Shown here: piece by piece, positions 43,877 to 52,658 of the stretch
Layout of the letters: each line of letters begins with the position of its first letter
Position numbering within the stretch: position 1 is the first letter of the stretch
From: Streptomyces spectabilis
GTDB taxonomy: Bacteria > Actinomycetota > Actinomycetes > Streptomycetales > Streptomycetaceae
Assembly: GCF_008704795.1 (NCBI RefSeq)
Contig: NZ_CP023690.1
Coordinates: 1,178,001-1,242,000, forward strand
DNA: 64,000 nucleotides
Direction: 5' to 3'
The notes under the pieces: model-generated
Databases searched by the model: none
Seen by the model: only the letters and a program-made list of their open reading frames with translations
Told to the model about the DNA's origin: nothing
Program-made: the position numbers and the translations under genes

Positions 43877-46800
43877 TCACCGGCGCACGAACAGCACCGC
43901 CGCCGTGCCGAGGGCCGGCACGGCGACGCTCACCTCCCCGTCCTCCAGGGGCAGTTCGGCCCCCTTGCCGCCCAGGTAGCCCGCCTCGTGGGCGGCGCGC
44001 GCCGGGAAGCCGATCCGCACGCGGCACGCCACCCGTTCCTCGGCGAAGGACTGGAGCCGCAGCAGCGCCTCGCCCGGCCGGGGCGTGGTGGCCCCGACCA
44101 GGCGCACCCGCGGGTCGTCCAGGGCGGCGAAGCAGTGCGAGGCCGGGGCGTCCCCCGTGGCGCCCCGGGCCCGCACCGCCCGCAGCGGCCTGCTCCACGC
44201 CGCCGCCGTCCGGGTCCCGAGCCCGGTCGCCGTCGGACCGCAGGCGACGCTGTAGCGGAAGGTGGACTCGAAGCCCTGCTCGCTGGGGAAGTTGGTGTCC
44301 CACAGGTTGTTGTGGATCCAGGAGAAGACGGTGGCGGGCTCGTCGTGCCCGAGCGTCTTGGGGAACGGCGCGTACGGCAGCGCGATGTTGCCGAACTGCA
44401 CAAGGGGCGCGTCCTGTGTGGACCAGGCGACCGCGAGCCCGTCGTCGGCGAGGGTGATCCAGCGGCGTACGGCCCGCATGTGCCGCGCCGAGCCCGGCAC
44501 CACCGGCAGGCCCGTGCCGGTGGCGCCGCCGGAGGCCTCCATGCGGACGACGGGGCGTTCGAAGGCGAAGGGGAAGGCGAAGTAGGCGCTCTCCTTGCCG
44601 AGGGTGCGGTCCTTGTCCAGGCGGTTCTCGACGTCGAGCCGGGGGACGCCGTGCGGCAGCGTGAGCGTGACCCGCAAGCGGTTGGCGCCCGCCGGACGGG
44701 TCTCGTACGTGACCGACTCCGCGGTCGCGGTGGAGCGGCGGTCGATGAGGGCCGCGGGCGGGGCGACGGCGCGCCGCCCCAAGTGCTCCAGGCGCTCGGA
44801 GGCGGTCGTGCGGCTGGAGTTGTGGTTGAAGGCCCCTGCGGTGGTGTAGCTGTCGTGGACGTAGGCGTTGAAGCCGACGATCGCGTCCGCGCGGACGAGC
44901 TCGCGACCGGTCGACTTGTCGACGACGGAGGCCACGCAGGCCTGGGCGAGGTCGACGCGGACCGCCAGGTACTCGTTCTCCAGGAGCGTCGGGTCGGGGT
45001 GGGCGGCCGCGCGTGCGGCGCTCTCGGCGGGGTCCTCGCGCTCGGTGCCGCCGGTGGGGTTCCAGCCGGTGGCGGCCTTGACGGCGGCGGGTGCCCGGCG
45101 CCGCCCGGCCCGGCCGCTGTCGGCCCGTACGTCCAGGCGCACCGTACCGGCCGACGGCACCTCGTCCACGCGGACCAGCAGGAAGCGGCCCGCGTCCCGG
45201 TGGTCGTCGTTGGTCTGGGGCCGCTCCTCGTGGGCGAGGGCGCGGCCGTCGCGGGCGTCGTGCACGGTCACCGGCCGGTCCAGCGGCACCGTGCTCTCGG
45301 GCAGGAAGATCCGTACGACGTCGGTGCGCGGCCACGAGCAGGTGTTCACCACGTGGTACGTGGCCACGGCGCCGGGCGCGGCGGCGAGGCGCTGGCCGAG
45401 CCGGGCGCTCGCCCGGCGCAGCAGCGACCGGCCGTCGTCGTGGGCGCGCATCGCCTGCCCGTACTTCCAGTGCCACTGGTGCTCGCCGGAGTGGCCGCCC
45501 TCGTCGCCGTGCGTCCACGGGTCGCCGGCGCCCCAGGTGTGCTCGTCGAAGAGCGACACCGCCTCGTACACCCCGGCGGCGTCGCGCGTGTCGTCCTCGG
45601 CCCCCGTGGCGTCGAGGAGGGCGGCGAACGTGCCGATGGTCTGGGCGTCGGCGACCTCGGACTGGGCGGTGCGGGCGAGCGAGAGCGGGCGGGCGCCCGC
45701 TCCCACGCCGTCCACCCACCAGTCGGTCCAGTCGCCTTCGAAGGTGCGGATGCCGTCGCCGATCCTGACCTCGGCGTCGCGGAAGAAGTCCTCGTTGCGG
45801 GAGAGCCTGAGGCGCGGGTAGGCCCAGGTCTCGTTCCAGCGGCGCACGGTGTCGGCGATGACGCGGCGCGGCGGCGCGTTGTCGCCGAACTTGCCCTGCA
45901 CCCGCAGGTGCAGCACGTCCCACGGATACGGCTCGCGCTTGACCTCCACCTGGTCCATGGCCCAGCCGAAGATGCCGCCCCGGTAGGGGTAGGGGTGGGT
46001 GGCGAGCGAGGTGAGGTAGGCGGGCAGCAGGTCGTCGACGTCCGCGTACGAGGTGTCGAAGCCGAGCAGCGGTCCCTCCATGTAGGCCAGGCCGTGCGGG
46101 GTGTCGGTGACCCACACCAGGACGCTCGCGCCGCTCGGGGCGCGCCAGCGGAAGAGGCGCGGCAGCTTCTCGCCGCCGACGAGGTGGGGCACCGAGCGGC
46201 CCGCCCAGTTGTGCGCGACGGACAGATGGCGGACGCCCGCCTGGGCGAGGGCGTCGACGAGCCCGACGACCGCGCCCGGCACGTCGGTCTGCATCGCGGA
46301 GGTGAGGGTGACGCCGTACCGCTCGCGGACGTCGTGGGCGAGGCGGAGCAGTTCGTGCAGCTCGTCCGTGGAGCAGGTCTCGGTGTGCAGGTTGAACGGC
46401 ATCGCCGTCAGCTCGATGCGCCCCTCCCGCACGCGCCGCATCAGCTCCTCGACCTGCTCGGCGGGCCGGGCGTCCGCCCACTGCTTGAAGGACCACAGGG
46501 ACTCGACGCACCAGCGGAACCGGGACTCCGGCGGCCAGTCGTCGGTCGCCCGGGTCAGTTCCAGACAGGAGTCCAGGAACGACAGGTGTTCGTTCAGGAC
46601 CTGCCCCTGGGGGTCGGTGTAGCCGATGTCGAGGTGCGAGTGGTGCACCAGGTGCACCGTCCACCGGCGCTGCGGGGTCAGCTGGACGGCGATGCCGTCG
46701 GCCCCGTCCGGCAGTCCCATGGTCAGGCGCGTCACCGCGTCCACGGCGGGCACCAGGAGCCGGGCACCGCCGCCGGGTCCGGCCACGCGCTCGGCGCGCA

Positions 46801-47041
46801 CCGCCGCGCCCGACTCGGTGCGCACGGCCAGGTCTTCGGGGACCCGGGAGCCGCCCACGGGGTCGATCCGCAGTGACTGGAGCAGGGTGCCGTCGGCCGC
46901 CTCCCGCAGCAGGGGTTCCTCGCTGAGCCGGAGCGCGGCGCCGTCCAGGGTGCCCTCGGCGGCGACCACGCCGGAGCGCAGGCTGGCGCGGATGCGGTCG
47001 TTGTCCCAGTCGGCGGTGCGGACCAGGGCCCGTGTGGTCAT
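43877..47041 (-). CDS. Alpha-mannosidase, glycoside hydrolase family 38
   Basis: A 1054-residue enzyme without signal peptide, so cytosolic. The catalytic domain has the GH38 zinc motif H134-S-H136-L-D138 (HHSHLDIGYTD) and a TDVPG segment near residue 253 with the probable nucleophile Asp. A helical and then large beta-sandwich C-terminal part follows (LENEYLAVRVDLAQACVASVVDKSTGRELV). It would hydrolyse imported alpha-mannosides. GGAG lies 6 bases from the ATG. It sits between the permease genes and manA in the same operon. Confidence 0.93.
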   Translation of the reverse strand: MTTRALVRTADWDNDRIRASLRSGVVAAEGTLDGAALRLSEEPLLREAADGTLLQSLRIDPVGGSRVPEDLAVRTESGAAVRAERVAGPGGGARLLVPAVDAVTRLTMGLPDGADGIAVQLTPQRRWTVHLVHHSHLDIGYTDPQGQVLNEHLSFLDSCLELTRATDDWPPESRFRWCVESLWSFKQWADARPAEQVEELMRRVREGRIELTAMPFNLHTETCSTDELHELLRLAHDVRERYGVTLTSAMQTDVPGAVVGLVDALAQAGVRHLSVAHNWAGRSVPHLVGGEKLPRLFRWRAPSGASVLVWVTDTPHGLAYMEGPLLGFDTSYADVDDLLPAYLTSLATHPYPYRGGIFGWAMDQVEVKREPYPWDVLHLRVQGKFGDNAPPRRVIADTVRRWNETWAYPRLRLSRNEDFFRDAEVRIGDGIRTFEGDWTDWWVDGVGAGARPLSLARTAQSEVADAQTIGTFAALLDATGAEDDTRDAAGVYEAVSLFDEHTWGAGDPWTHGDEGGHSGEHQWHWKYGQAMRAHDDGRSLLRRASARLGQRLAAAPGAVATYHVVNTCSWPRTDVVRIFLPESTVPLDRPVTVHDARDGRALAHEERPQTNDDHRDAGRFLLVRVDEVPSAGTVRLDVRADSGRAGRRRAPAAVKAATGWNPTGGTEREDPAESAARAAAHPDPTLLENEYLAVRVDLAQACVASVVDKSTGRELVRADAIVGFNAYVHDSYTTAGAFNHNSSRTTASERLEHLGRRAVAPPAALIDRRSTATAESVTYETRPAGANRLRVTLTLPHGVPRLDVENRLDKDRTLGKESAYFAFPFAFERPVVRMEASGGATGTGLPVVPGSARHMRAVRRWITLADDGLAVAWSTQDAPLVQFGNIALPYAPFPKTLGHDEPATVFSWIHNNLWDTNFPSEQGFESTFRYSVACGPTATGLGTRTAAAWSRPLRAVRARGATGDAPASHCFAALDDPRVRLVGATTPRPGEALLRLQSFAEERVACRVRIGFPARAAHEAGYLGGKGAELPLEDGEVSVAVPALGTAAVLFVRR

Positions 47042-47066
47042 GCGGATCTCCCCGGGTGGCGGGCGG

Positions 47067-47879
47067 TCAGCGGACGGACGCGGCCATGCCGCGCAGGAAC
47101 AGGCCGCGGAAGACCAGGAACAGCAGCAGCGTGGGCACGGAGACGACGAGGGCGCCCGCGAGGATCACGGGCGGCCCGCTGGAGGCGTAGGTGGCGCGAA
47201 GGGTGGCCAGGGAGGCCATGACCGGCTGCACGTCGCCGCTGCGGCTGAGGGTGAGCCCGAGCAGCAGGTCGTTCCAGACAGCGGTGAACTGGAAGAGGAA
47301 GGCGGCGCCGAGCCCGGACCGCATCAGCGGTACGTGGACGCTCCAGAAGACGCGGATGAAGGAGGCGCCGTCGATGAGGGCCGCCTCCGTCAACTCCGGT
47401 GGCATCGTGGTCATCTGATTGCGGATCAGGAAGAAGGCGAAGGGCACGGCCCAGGCGACGTACACGAGCATGAGGCCGAGCCGGGTGTCGTACAGGTTGG
47501 CGTCCGCGTACAAGCCGAACAGCGGCGCGAGGAAGACCTGGAGCGGGAAGAGCGTGCCGGAGTAGATCAGCCAGAACCAGAACGCGGGCCGCGGGATCGG
47601 CAGGACGACCACCGCGAACGCCGCCATGGCCGCGACGAGCACCGCGACCAGGCCGCACACGACGGCGTACAGGAGCGAGGCCTGGAAGCTGTCGCCGATG
47701 CCCGCCTCGTCCCAGGCGGTCCGCACGTTGTCGACGAGCGCGAAGCCCTGGAAGGTCCAGCCGGGCTTCCCCTCGTACTCGGCCACGGGGGTCAGCGCGT
47801 TGACGACGAGCAGGTACAGCGGGAGCAGCCAGAGCGCGACGCACCCGGCGACGAAGACGTGCCGTCCCATCCGGCCCAT
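47067..47879 (-). CDS. Carbohydrate ABC transporter permease (second subunit)
   Basis: A 270-residue, six-helix permease of the MalG type, with the EAA loop LTEAALIDGASFIRVFWSVHVPLMRSG and a first helix VAGCVALWLLPLYLLVVNAL. Paired with the next permease and a binding protein, it forms a CUT1 sugar importer. No ATPase gene is in the operon, as usual for Streptomyces where a shared MsiK-type ATPase serves. Confidence 0.93.
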   Translation of the reverse strand: MGRMGRHVFVAGCVALWLLPLYLLVVNALTPVAEYEGKPGWTFQGFALVDNVRTAWDEAGIGDSFQASLLYAVVCGLVAVLVAAMAAFAVVVLPIPRPAFWFWLIYSGTLFPLQVFLAPLFGLYADANLYDTRLGLMLVYVAWAVPFAFFLIRNQMTTMPPELTEAALIDGASFIRVFWSVHVPLMRSGLGAAFLFQFTAVWNDLLLGLTLSRSGDVQPVMASLATLRATYASSGPPVILAGALVVSVPTLLLFLVFRGLFLRGMAASVR

Positions 47880-47888
47880 GACGCCCCC

Positions 47889-48872
47889 TCAGGCCTTCGC
47901 CCAGCCCGTGTCGGGCATCTGACGGCTCAGGTACAGCCAGGACGAGGCGACGACGACCACGGAGAGGACGAGGGCGATCGCCGAGCCGTAGCCCACGTGG
48001 AAGAGGCGGAACGTCTCGCGGTACATGGTCAGGGCGAGGGTCTCGGAGGAGCGGGACGGGCCGCCCTGGGTGAGGATCCAGATCATGTCGAAGGCCTTCA
48101 GACTGTTGACGATGGCCATGCCGACCACGACGACGGTCACGGCGCGCAGTTGGGGCAGCGTGATGTACCGGACCATGCGCCAGCCGTTCGCGCCGTCAAG
48201 GCGGGCCGCCTCGACGGTGTCCCGGGGGATGGCGCGCAGGCCGATGGCGAAGAGCACCACGTTGAGGCCCGTCGCCTGCCAGGTGCTCGCGACGATGAGG
48301 GCCAGGGTGTTCTGCGGCCACTCCAGGAGCCAGAGCTGCGCCCACGAGTCGAGGCCGACGGCGCGCAGGGCCTGGTTGACGGCGCCGTCGGAGGTCAGCA
48401 TGAAGTACCACAGGGCCGCGGTGGCGGTCCCGGAGATCGCGAAGGGCAGCACGATCACCAGCTGGGCGACGCCGCCCCAGCGGAGCCGGTGCGTGGCCAG
48501 GGCGATGACGAGCCCGGCGAGCACCGGCAGGAGCAACGTCCCGGCCACCCACATCAGGGTGTTGAGCAGGGAGCGGCCGAAGATGGGGTCGTCGGCGAGC
48601 CGGGTGTAGTTGTCGAGCCCGGTGTAGCTGCTCGTGAAGCCGTTGTCCTCGAAGAAGCTGCCGTAGACGCTGCGCAGGAACGGGTACACGAGCAGGACGC
48701 CCACGAACGCGAAGGCGGGCAGCGCCCAGGGCAGCGCGGTCAGCGGCCCGCCGAGCCGGGCGCCGGGGCGCGCCGCCCGGTGGGGAGTGCGCAGGGGCAC
48801 GCGCCTGCGGCGGCCGCGGGGCTCGCGGGCGGGCGGCGCGGGCACACCGGTGGAGGGCACGGTGCCGGTCAT
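47889..48872 (-). CDS. Carbohydrate ABC transporter permease (first subunit)
   Basis: A 327-residue MalF-type permease with a Pro/Arg-rich cytoplasmic N-terminus, about six helices and the EAA loop DTVEAARLDGANGWRMVRYITLPQLR. Its ATG overlaps the binding-protein stop by 4 bases. It belongs to the mannoside importer. Confidence 0.93.
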   Translation of the reverse strand: MTGTVPSTGVPAPPAREPRGRRRRVPLRTPHRAARPGARLGGPLTALPWALPAFAFVGVLLVYPFLRSVYGSFFEDNGFTSSYTGLDNYTRLADDPIFGRSLLNTLMWVAGTLLLPVLAGLVIALATHRLRWGGVAQLVIVLPFAISGTATAALWYFMLTSDGAVNQALRAVGLDSWAQLWLLEWPQNTLALIVASTWQATGLNVVLFAIGLRAIPRDTVEAARLDGANGWRMVRYITLPQLRAVTVVVVGMAIVNSLKAFDMIWILTQGGPSRSSETLALTMYRETFRLFHVGYGSAIALVLSVVVVASSWLYLSRQMPDTGWAKA

Positions 48873-50173
48873 GTCCCGGCCTCCCGCCACACCTTCCACG
48901 CGTCGTCGGCGCGGTCCTGCATGGTGCGCAGGACCTTCCGGTACGAGGGCGGGTTGAGCAGGAATCCGGCGAGGTCGTCGACGGTGGCCTCGACGAGTTC
49001 GGGCGGGCCCTGCTCCCAGAAGCGGTTGAGCAGCCACAGCCGGTCGCCGCGGACCTTCTTCTGGAGTCCGGCGATCACCGGGTTGGCGGGGGCGACCCCG
49101 GGGTTGGGGCAGCCGTCCTGGAGGCTGTGCGAGAAGGCCTTCATGACGGCCGGGTGCAGCCAGGCGCGGGTCGCCTTCAGGGCCTCTTCGTGGTCGGGCC
49201 CCTTGACGGTGGCGACGAGGGCGCTGGACTCGAAGATGACGCTGGGGCGGGCCCCGGGCTCGGCCATGGGCAGCACGAAGGCGCCCATGTTCGCGCCGGG
49301 CCTGGCACCCGCGGCCACGAGCGTCGAGCCGAGCCAGGTGCCGCAGGGCACCATGCCGACCTTGCCGTGCACGAGGGCCGCGGCGGCGTCGACGTGGTTC
49401 ATGTCCATGGGCGTGAACCAGTCCCGGTCGAAGAAGGAGACCAGGGTGCGCAGGGCGCGTTCGGCGCGCGGGTCGGTGTAGCGCGCGCGGCCGTTCATCA
49501 AGTCCTCGTAGAAGCGCGGGTCCTGGCGGCTGAGGATCTCCTGGAACCAGATGAAGGACGGCCAGCGGCCGTCGGCGGTGCCGTGCAGCGGGGTCACCTT
49601 GTTGCGCTTGAGCCGGGCGCAGACGGCGAGGAAGTCGTCCCAGGTGCGCGGCGGCTCAAGACCGTGCTCGGCGAACACCTCGGGGTTGTGGAAGAACACC
49701 CAGTACGCGAGGTTCATCGGCAGGCCGTAGACGCGCCCCCGCTCGGTGAACGCGGAGCGCAGCGAGGGGTCGGCCCAGCCCTTGCGCTCGGCGCGGTCCC
49801 ACGTCGCGGAGAGGTCGACGACGCCACCGGTGCGGGCCAGGTCCTTCAGTCGGTAGCCGGACCAGTACTTGAGCATGTCCGGGGTCTTGCGGGTGCGCAG
49901 CGAGGACTTGACCACCTGCTCGAAGGACTCCAGGAGCGGGTTGACCTCGGGGACCAGCTGCAGCCCCGCGACGCCCCGCATGGCCTTGCCCGCGGCCGTC
50001 ATCGGCGCGGCCCAGGCGGCGCTGTCCCCGAACACGGCGACCTTGCCGCGGGGTTGGCCCTGGTCCGTGCCGCAGGCCGTGGCGAGGGCCCCGGTGGCGG
50101 CCGCGGCGGCGGCGCCGGTGAACAGGGTGCGGCGCGCCAGGGCGGGCGGTGCGGTGGGCGTGGTACCGGACAT
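48869..50173 (-). CDS. Sugar-binding lipoprotein of the ABC importer
   Basis: A 434-residue extracellular solute-binding protein (family 1). The N-terminus has a twin-arginine ARRTLFTGAA followed by a lipobox ending ATAC near residue 34, so it is probably exported by Tat and lipid-anchored. The mature part shows the usual pattern (KTPDMLKYWSGYRL; VWREAGT at the end). It is the first gene of the operon and probably binds an alpha-mannoside. The LacI-type operator lies 103 bases upstream. Confidence 0.92.
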   Translation of the reverse strand: MSGTTPTAPPALARRTLFTGAAAAAATGALATACGTDQGQPRGKVAVFGDSAAWAAPMTAAGKAMRGVAGLQLVPEVNPLLESFEQVVKSSLRTRKTPDMLKYWSGYRLKDLARTGGVVDLSATWDRAERKGWADPSLRSAFTERGRVYGLPMNLAYWVFFHNPEVFAEHGLEPPRTWDDFLAVCARLKRNKVTPLHGTADGRWPSFIWFQEILSRQDPRFYEDLMNGRARYTDPRAERALRTLVSFFDRDWFTPMDMNHVDAAAALVHGKVGMVPCGTWLGSTLVAAGARPGANMGAFVLPMAEPGARPSVIFESSALVATVKGPDHEEALKATRAWLHPAVMKAFSHSLQDGCPNPGVAPANPVIAGLQKKVRGDRLWLLNRFWEQGPPELVEATVDDLAGFLLNPPSYRKVLRTMQDRADDAWKVWREAGT

Positions 50174-50275
50174 GGGCGGCCCCCAGGTGGGTCCCGTGCG
50201 TCCCGGGTCGTCCCCCGGGTGTGTACCGGTGTGTACCGAGCGGCACCGGGTGCGTCCGGGGCGTGCCCCGGCCCG

Positions 50276-50291
50276 GTGTTAGCGTTAACAC
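50276..50291. promoter_or_regulatory. LacI-type operator upstream of the mannoside operon
   Basis: GTGTTA-GCGT-TAACAC is a 16-bp inverted repeat with a central CG, the classic LacI-family design (one mismatched pair beside the centre). It is 103 bases upstream of the binding-protein start, in the position of a promoter operator for the operon whose last gene encodes a LacI repressor. Confidence 0.75.
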
Positions 50292-50359
50292 GAGCGAGAT
50301 GGAGCGTCGCGGGGGCGGGGGCGGATGTCAAGGCCCGGCGTAGCGTTCGCGCCACGCGG

Positions 50360-50390
50360 GGGTTTGCGGAGCGCGCCGCTCCGCAAACCC
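50360..50390. terminator. Strong orphan hairpin between divergent genes
   Basis: A perfect 14-bp stem (GGGTTTGCGGAGCG and its complement) with a CGC loop lies between two divergent genes, where no gene ends. A 14-codon frame (ATG 50299 to TAG 50343) runs into it. It could terminate a small transcript or insulate the two promoters. There is no T-run after it. Confidence 0.65.
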
Positions 50391-50551
50391 GGCCCGCCGG
50401 TAAACCAGTTGCCCGCCACCCCGCCTCCGCCCCAGGCTCAGGGCATGTTCACCGAACCCGTCACCACCCCGCTGCCGCTCGCCGCCGTCGTCCGTCGGAC
50501 GCGTGGCCGGCAGCAGCCCGGCCTGCCGGGGAGGCCCGCGCTGCCGCGCCG

Positions 50552-51181
50552 GTGAGCGGGCACCTCGTCGCGGGGCTCGTCGCCGGGTACGGCATCGCCA
50601 TGCCGGTGGGGGCGGTCGCGACGTATCTGGTGGCGCTCACCGCGCGGACGTCGTGGCGGGTGGGGGCGTGTGCCGCGCTCGGGGTGGCGACGGCGGACGG
50701 CCTCTACGCCCTGGTCGCCACCGTCGCGGGGGCCGCGGCAGCGCGCGTCGTCGAGCCGGTGCTGGGTCCGCTGCGCTGGGTCTCCGCGTTCGTCCTGATC
50801 GCCCTCGCCGTGCGCGCGGCCACCGCGGCCGTCCGGCAGCACCGCGCCCCGCGAACGGCCGCGCGTCGCGACAGCGGCCCGACGAGCCCGGCTCGCGCGT
50901 ACACCACCTTCCTCGGCATCACGCTGCTCAACCCCGCCACCGTCGTGTACTTCGCGGCGCTCGTGGTGGGCGGCCGGTCCGGCACGGGCACGGACCACCT
51001 GGGGCAGGCGGTGTTCACCCTCGCCGCCTTCGCGGCCTCCGCGAGCTGGCAACTCCTCGTCGCCGGGAGCGGCGCGCTCCTCGGCCGCGCCCTGACGGGC
51101 CGCCGGGGCCGCCTGGTCACGACGTTGGCGTCCAGCGCGGTGATCACGGGGCTTGCGGTCCATCTGCTGGTGGCGTCCTGA
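50552..51181 (+). CDS. LysE-family transporter
   Basis: A 209-residue, about six-helix LysE-type exporter. VAGYGIAMPVGAVATYLVAL is the first helix, ARAYTTFLGITLLNPATVVYFAALVVG carries the family LLNP turn. It begins at a GTG (50552) without a strong ribosome site; an upstream frame gives no homologous residues. It exports an amino acid or related compound. Divergent from the mannoside operon; no functional link is evident. Confidence 0.85.
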   Translation: MSGHLVAGLVAGYGIAMPVGAVATYLVALTARTSWRVGACAALGVATADGLYALVATVAGAAAARVVEPVLGPLRWVSAFVLIALAVRAATAAVRQHRAPRTAARRDSGPTSPARAYTTFLGITLLNPATVVYFAALVVGGRSGTGTDHLGQAVFTLAAFAASASWQLLVAGSGALLGRALTGRRGRLVTTLASSAVITGLAVHLLVAS

Positions 51182-51238
51182 GTCACGCCTGTGGGCGGGG
51201 CGTTGTACTCCTGGTCGGGCTCCTGGGCGGGCCGATCG

Positions 51239-51260
51239 CTGTACCTACTAGTATGTACAG
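51239..51260. promoter_or_regulatory. 22-bp near-perfect palindrome in the tautomerase promoter
   Basis: CTGTAC-C-TACTAGTA-T-GTACAG is symmetric except for one pair. It lies 43 bases before the tautomerase ATG and includes TAGTAT (51249-51254), a good -10 element. The form is typical of a TetR-family operator, but no regulator gene is adjacent. Confidence 0.7.
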
Positions 51261-51303
51261 TATGCGGCCCGCCCCGGCCGACCCCCTTCCGAAGGAGCCC
51301 GCC

Positions 51304-51708
51304 ATGCCCCTCGTCCGCATAGACGCCCTGCGCGCCGACGGCGCGCGCCTCGACGCGCTCGGGCGGGCCGTCCATGACTCGCTCGTGGAGACCATCGGCA
51401 TTCCGCCCGACGACCACTTCCAGATCCTCACCAGCCACGACGGCGACAGCAGCACGCTGCGGCACGGGAACTACCTGGGCGTGCGCCGGGACGACGGGAT
51501 CGTCTACGTCGTGATCACCATGCGGGCCGGGCGCACGCCCGGCCGGAAGCGCGCCCTGTACCGGCGCATCGCGGAACTGGCCGAGGAGTACGCGGGAACC
51601 GAGCCGCGGAACGTGTTCGTCACCGTGCTGGAGAACGAGTCGGCCGACTGGTCCCTCGGCCACGGCGAGGCCCAGTACGCCCCCGCCCCCAAGACCTCCG
51701 GCCAGTAG
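51304..51708 (+). CDS. Tautomerase-family protein
   Basis: A 134-residue protein of the 4-oxalocrotonate tautomerase/MIF superfamily. After Met removal the N-terminal proline (MPLVRIDAL) is the catalytic base. DSLVETIGIPPDDHFQILTSHD and the later IVYVVITMRAGRTPGRKRALYRRIAELA match the longer (about 130-residue) class. AAGGAG lies 6 bases from the ATG at 51304; an upstream in-frame ATG lies in the promoter palindrome. The substrate is unknown. Confidence 0.88.
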   Translation: MPLVRIDALRADGARLDALGRAVHDSLVETIGIPPDDHFQILTSHDGDSSTLRHGNYLGVRRDDGIVYVVITMRAGRTPGRKRALYRRIAELAEEYAGTEPRNVFVTVLENESADWSLGHGEAQYAPAPKTSGQ

Positions 51709-51735
51709 CCCCCCGGTCCGGCAACGCCCCCACCG

Positions 51736-52521
51736 TCACCAGAACTGCGCCAGCGTGCCCTCCCTGTACGGCGCCGGGCTCACGCTGATCTCGCCGGCGA
51801 AGGGGCGGTCGAGGACCAGGACGAGCAGCAGGCTGAAGCCGATGAGGGCGGCGATGGCGCCGACGAAGAGCAGACGGACCTTGCGGTTTCGGTTGCCGTA
51901 CAGGAAGGTCACGGGGATGATCACCAGCGCGCCGCCGTACACCAGCACCTGGAGCAGCGGCGGGAGTTCCTGGTGGGACTGGGTGAGCCGGGCCCTGCGC
52001 TGGGCCACCACGTCGTTGAGGTGCGTGATGGACTCGCGGTAGAAGGCCCGCTGCGGCCCGTCGTCGGGCTCGTACGCCTGGAGGACGGCGTAGATCCCGT
52101 CGATCTGGCGCTGGGTGACGGCGTGGTCGGCCCTGCCGGTGCGCATGAGCGGCCACTGCCGCTCCACCACCGCGTGTACGTAGACGCTGACGGCGGCCTC
52201 CATCTGGCTGCGCTCGGCGGGCGGGAACGCCCGCACGTTCCGCACGACCTGCTCCAGGTCGGACGCCTCGGCGGAGACCACGGTCTCGGCCTCCTCCAGC
52301 TGTGTCCACAGCGTCACCACGACGAAGGCGAGGATGATGCCGTAGATCGCGGCGAAGACGCCGAGCACCACGCCGACCATCTCGTTGTGGTCGCCGTCGG
52401 CCAGCGAGGGCCAGCGGCGGTGGGCCAGCTCGCTGCCCGCGACCGACAGGACCAGGATTCCGCCGACGACCATCGCCACCAGCGACAGCATGGAGAAGTT
52501 GTTCAACAGCCAGACTCCCAC
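51736..52521 (-). CDS. DUF4239 membrane protein
   Basis: A protein of about 261 residues with two N-terminal helices (LLNNFSMLSLVAMVVGGILVLSV and VVLGVFAAIYGIILAFVVVTLW), a helical soluble middle (ETVVSAEASDLEQVVRNVRAFP, rich in Arg/Gln/Glu), and two C-terminal helices (LLQVLVYGGALVIIPVTFLYG, VGAIAALIGFSLLLVLVL). This 2+2 layout is the DUF4239 pattern, sometimes called bestrophin-like. The function is unknown; channel activity is a guess. GGAG lies 5 bases from the chosen GTG at 52521. Confidence 0.82.
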   Translation of the reverse strand: MGVWLLNNFSMLSLVAMVVGGILVLSVAGSELAHRRWPSLADGDHNEMVGVVLGVFAAIYGIILAFVVVTLWTQLEEAETVVSAEASDLEQVVRNVRAFPPAERSQMEAAVSVYVHAVVERQWPLMRTGRADHAVTQRQIDGIYAVLQAYEPDDGPQRAFYRESITHLNDVVAQRRARLTQSHQELPPLLQVLVYGGALVIIPVTFLYGNRNRKVRLLFVGAIAALIGFSLLLVLVLDRPFAGEISVSPAPYREGTLAQFW

Positions 52522-52658
52522 GGGCACTCCGACACGTCAGACAACGGTGGACGTCACGTTGTTCTGCGCGGAGCCCGCCGCCGGTATGCGCCGCTCACCG
52601 AGCACCACCCGTACGGGGACGGGCCGCCCAGCGGACCCGCCCCCTCCGCTCCGTCGGG

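Noticed and set aside
43667..46876. Plus-strand open frame of about 1070 codons
   Set aside because: It is an antisense shadow of the GH38 alpha-mannosidase, caused by high GC; it has no motif and an Arg/Gly/Val-biased composition.
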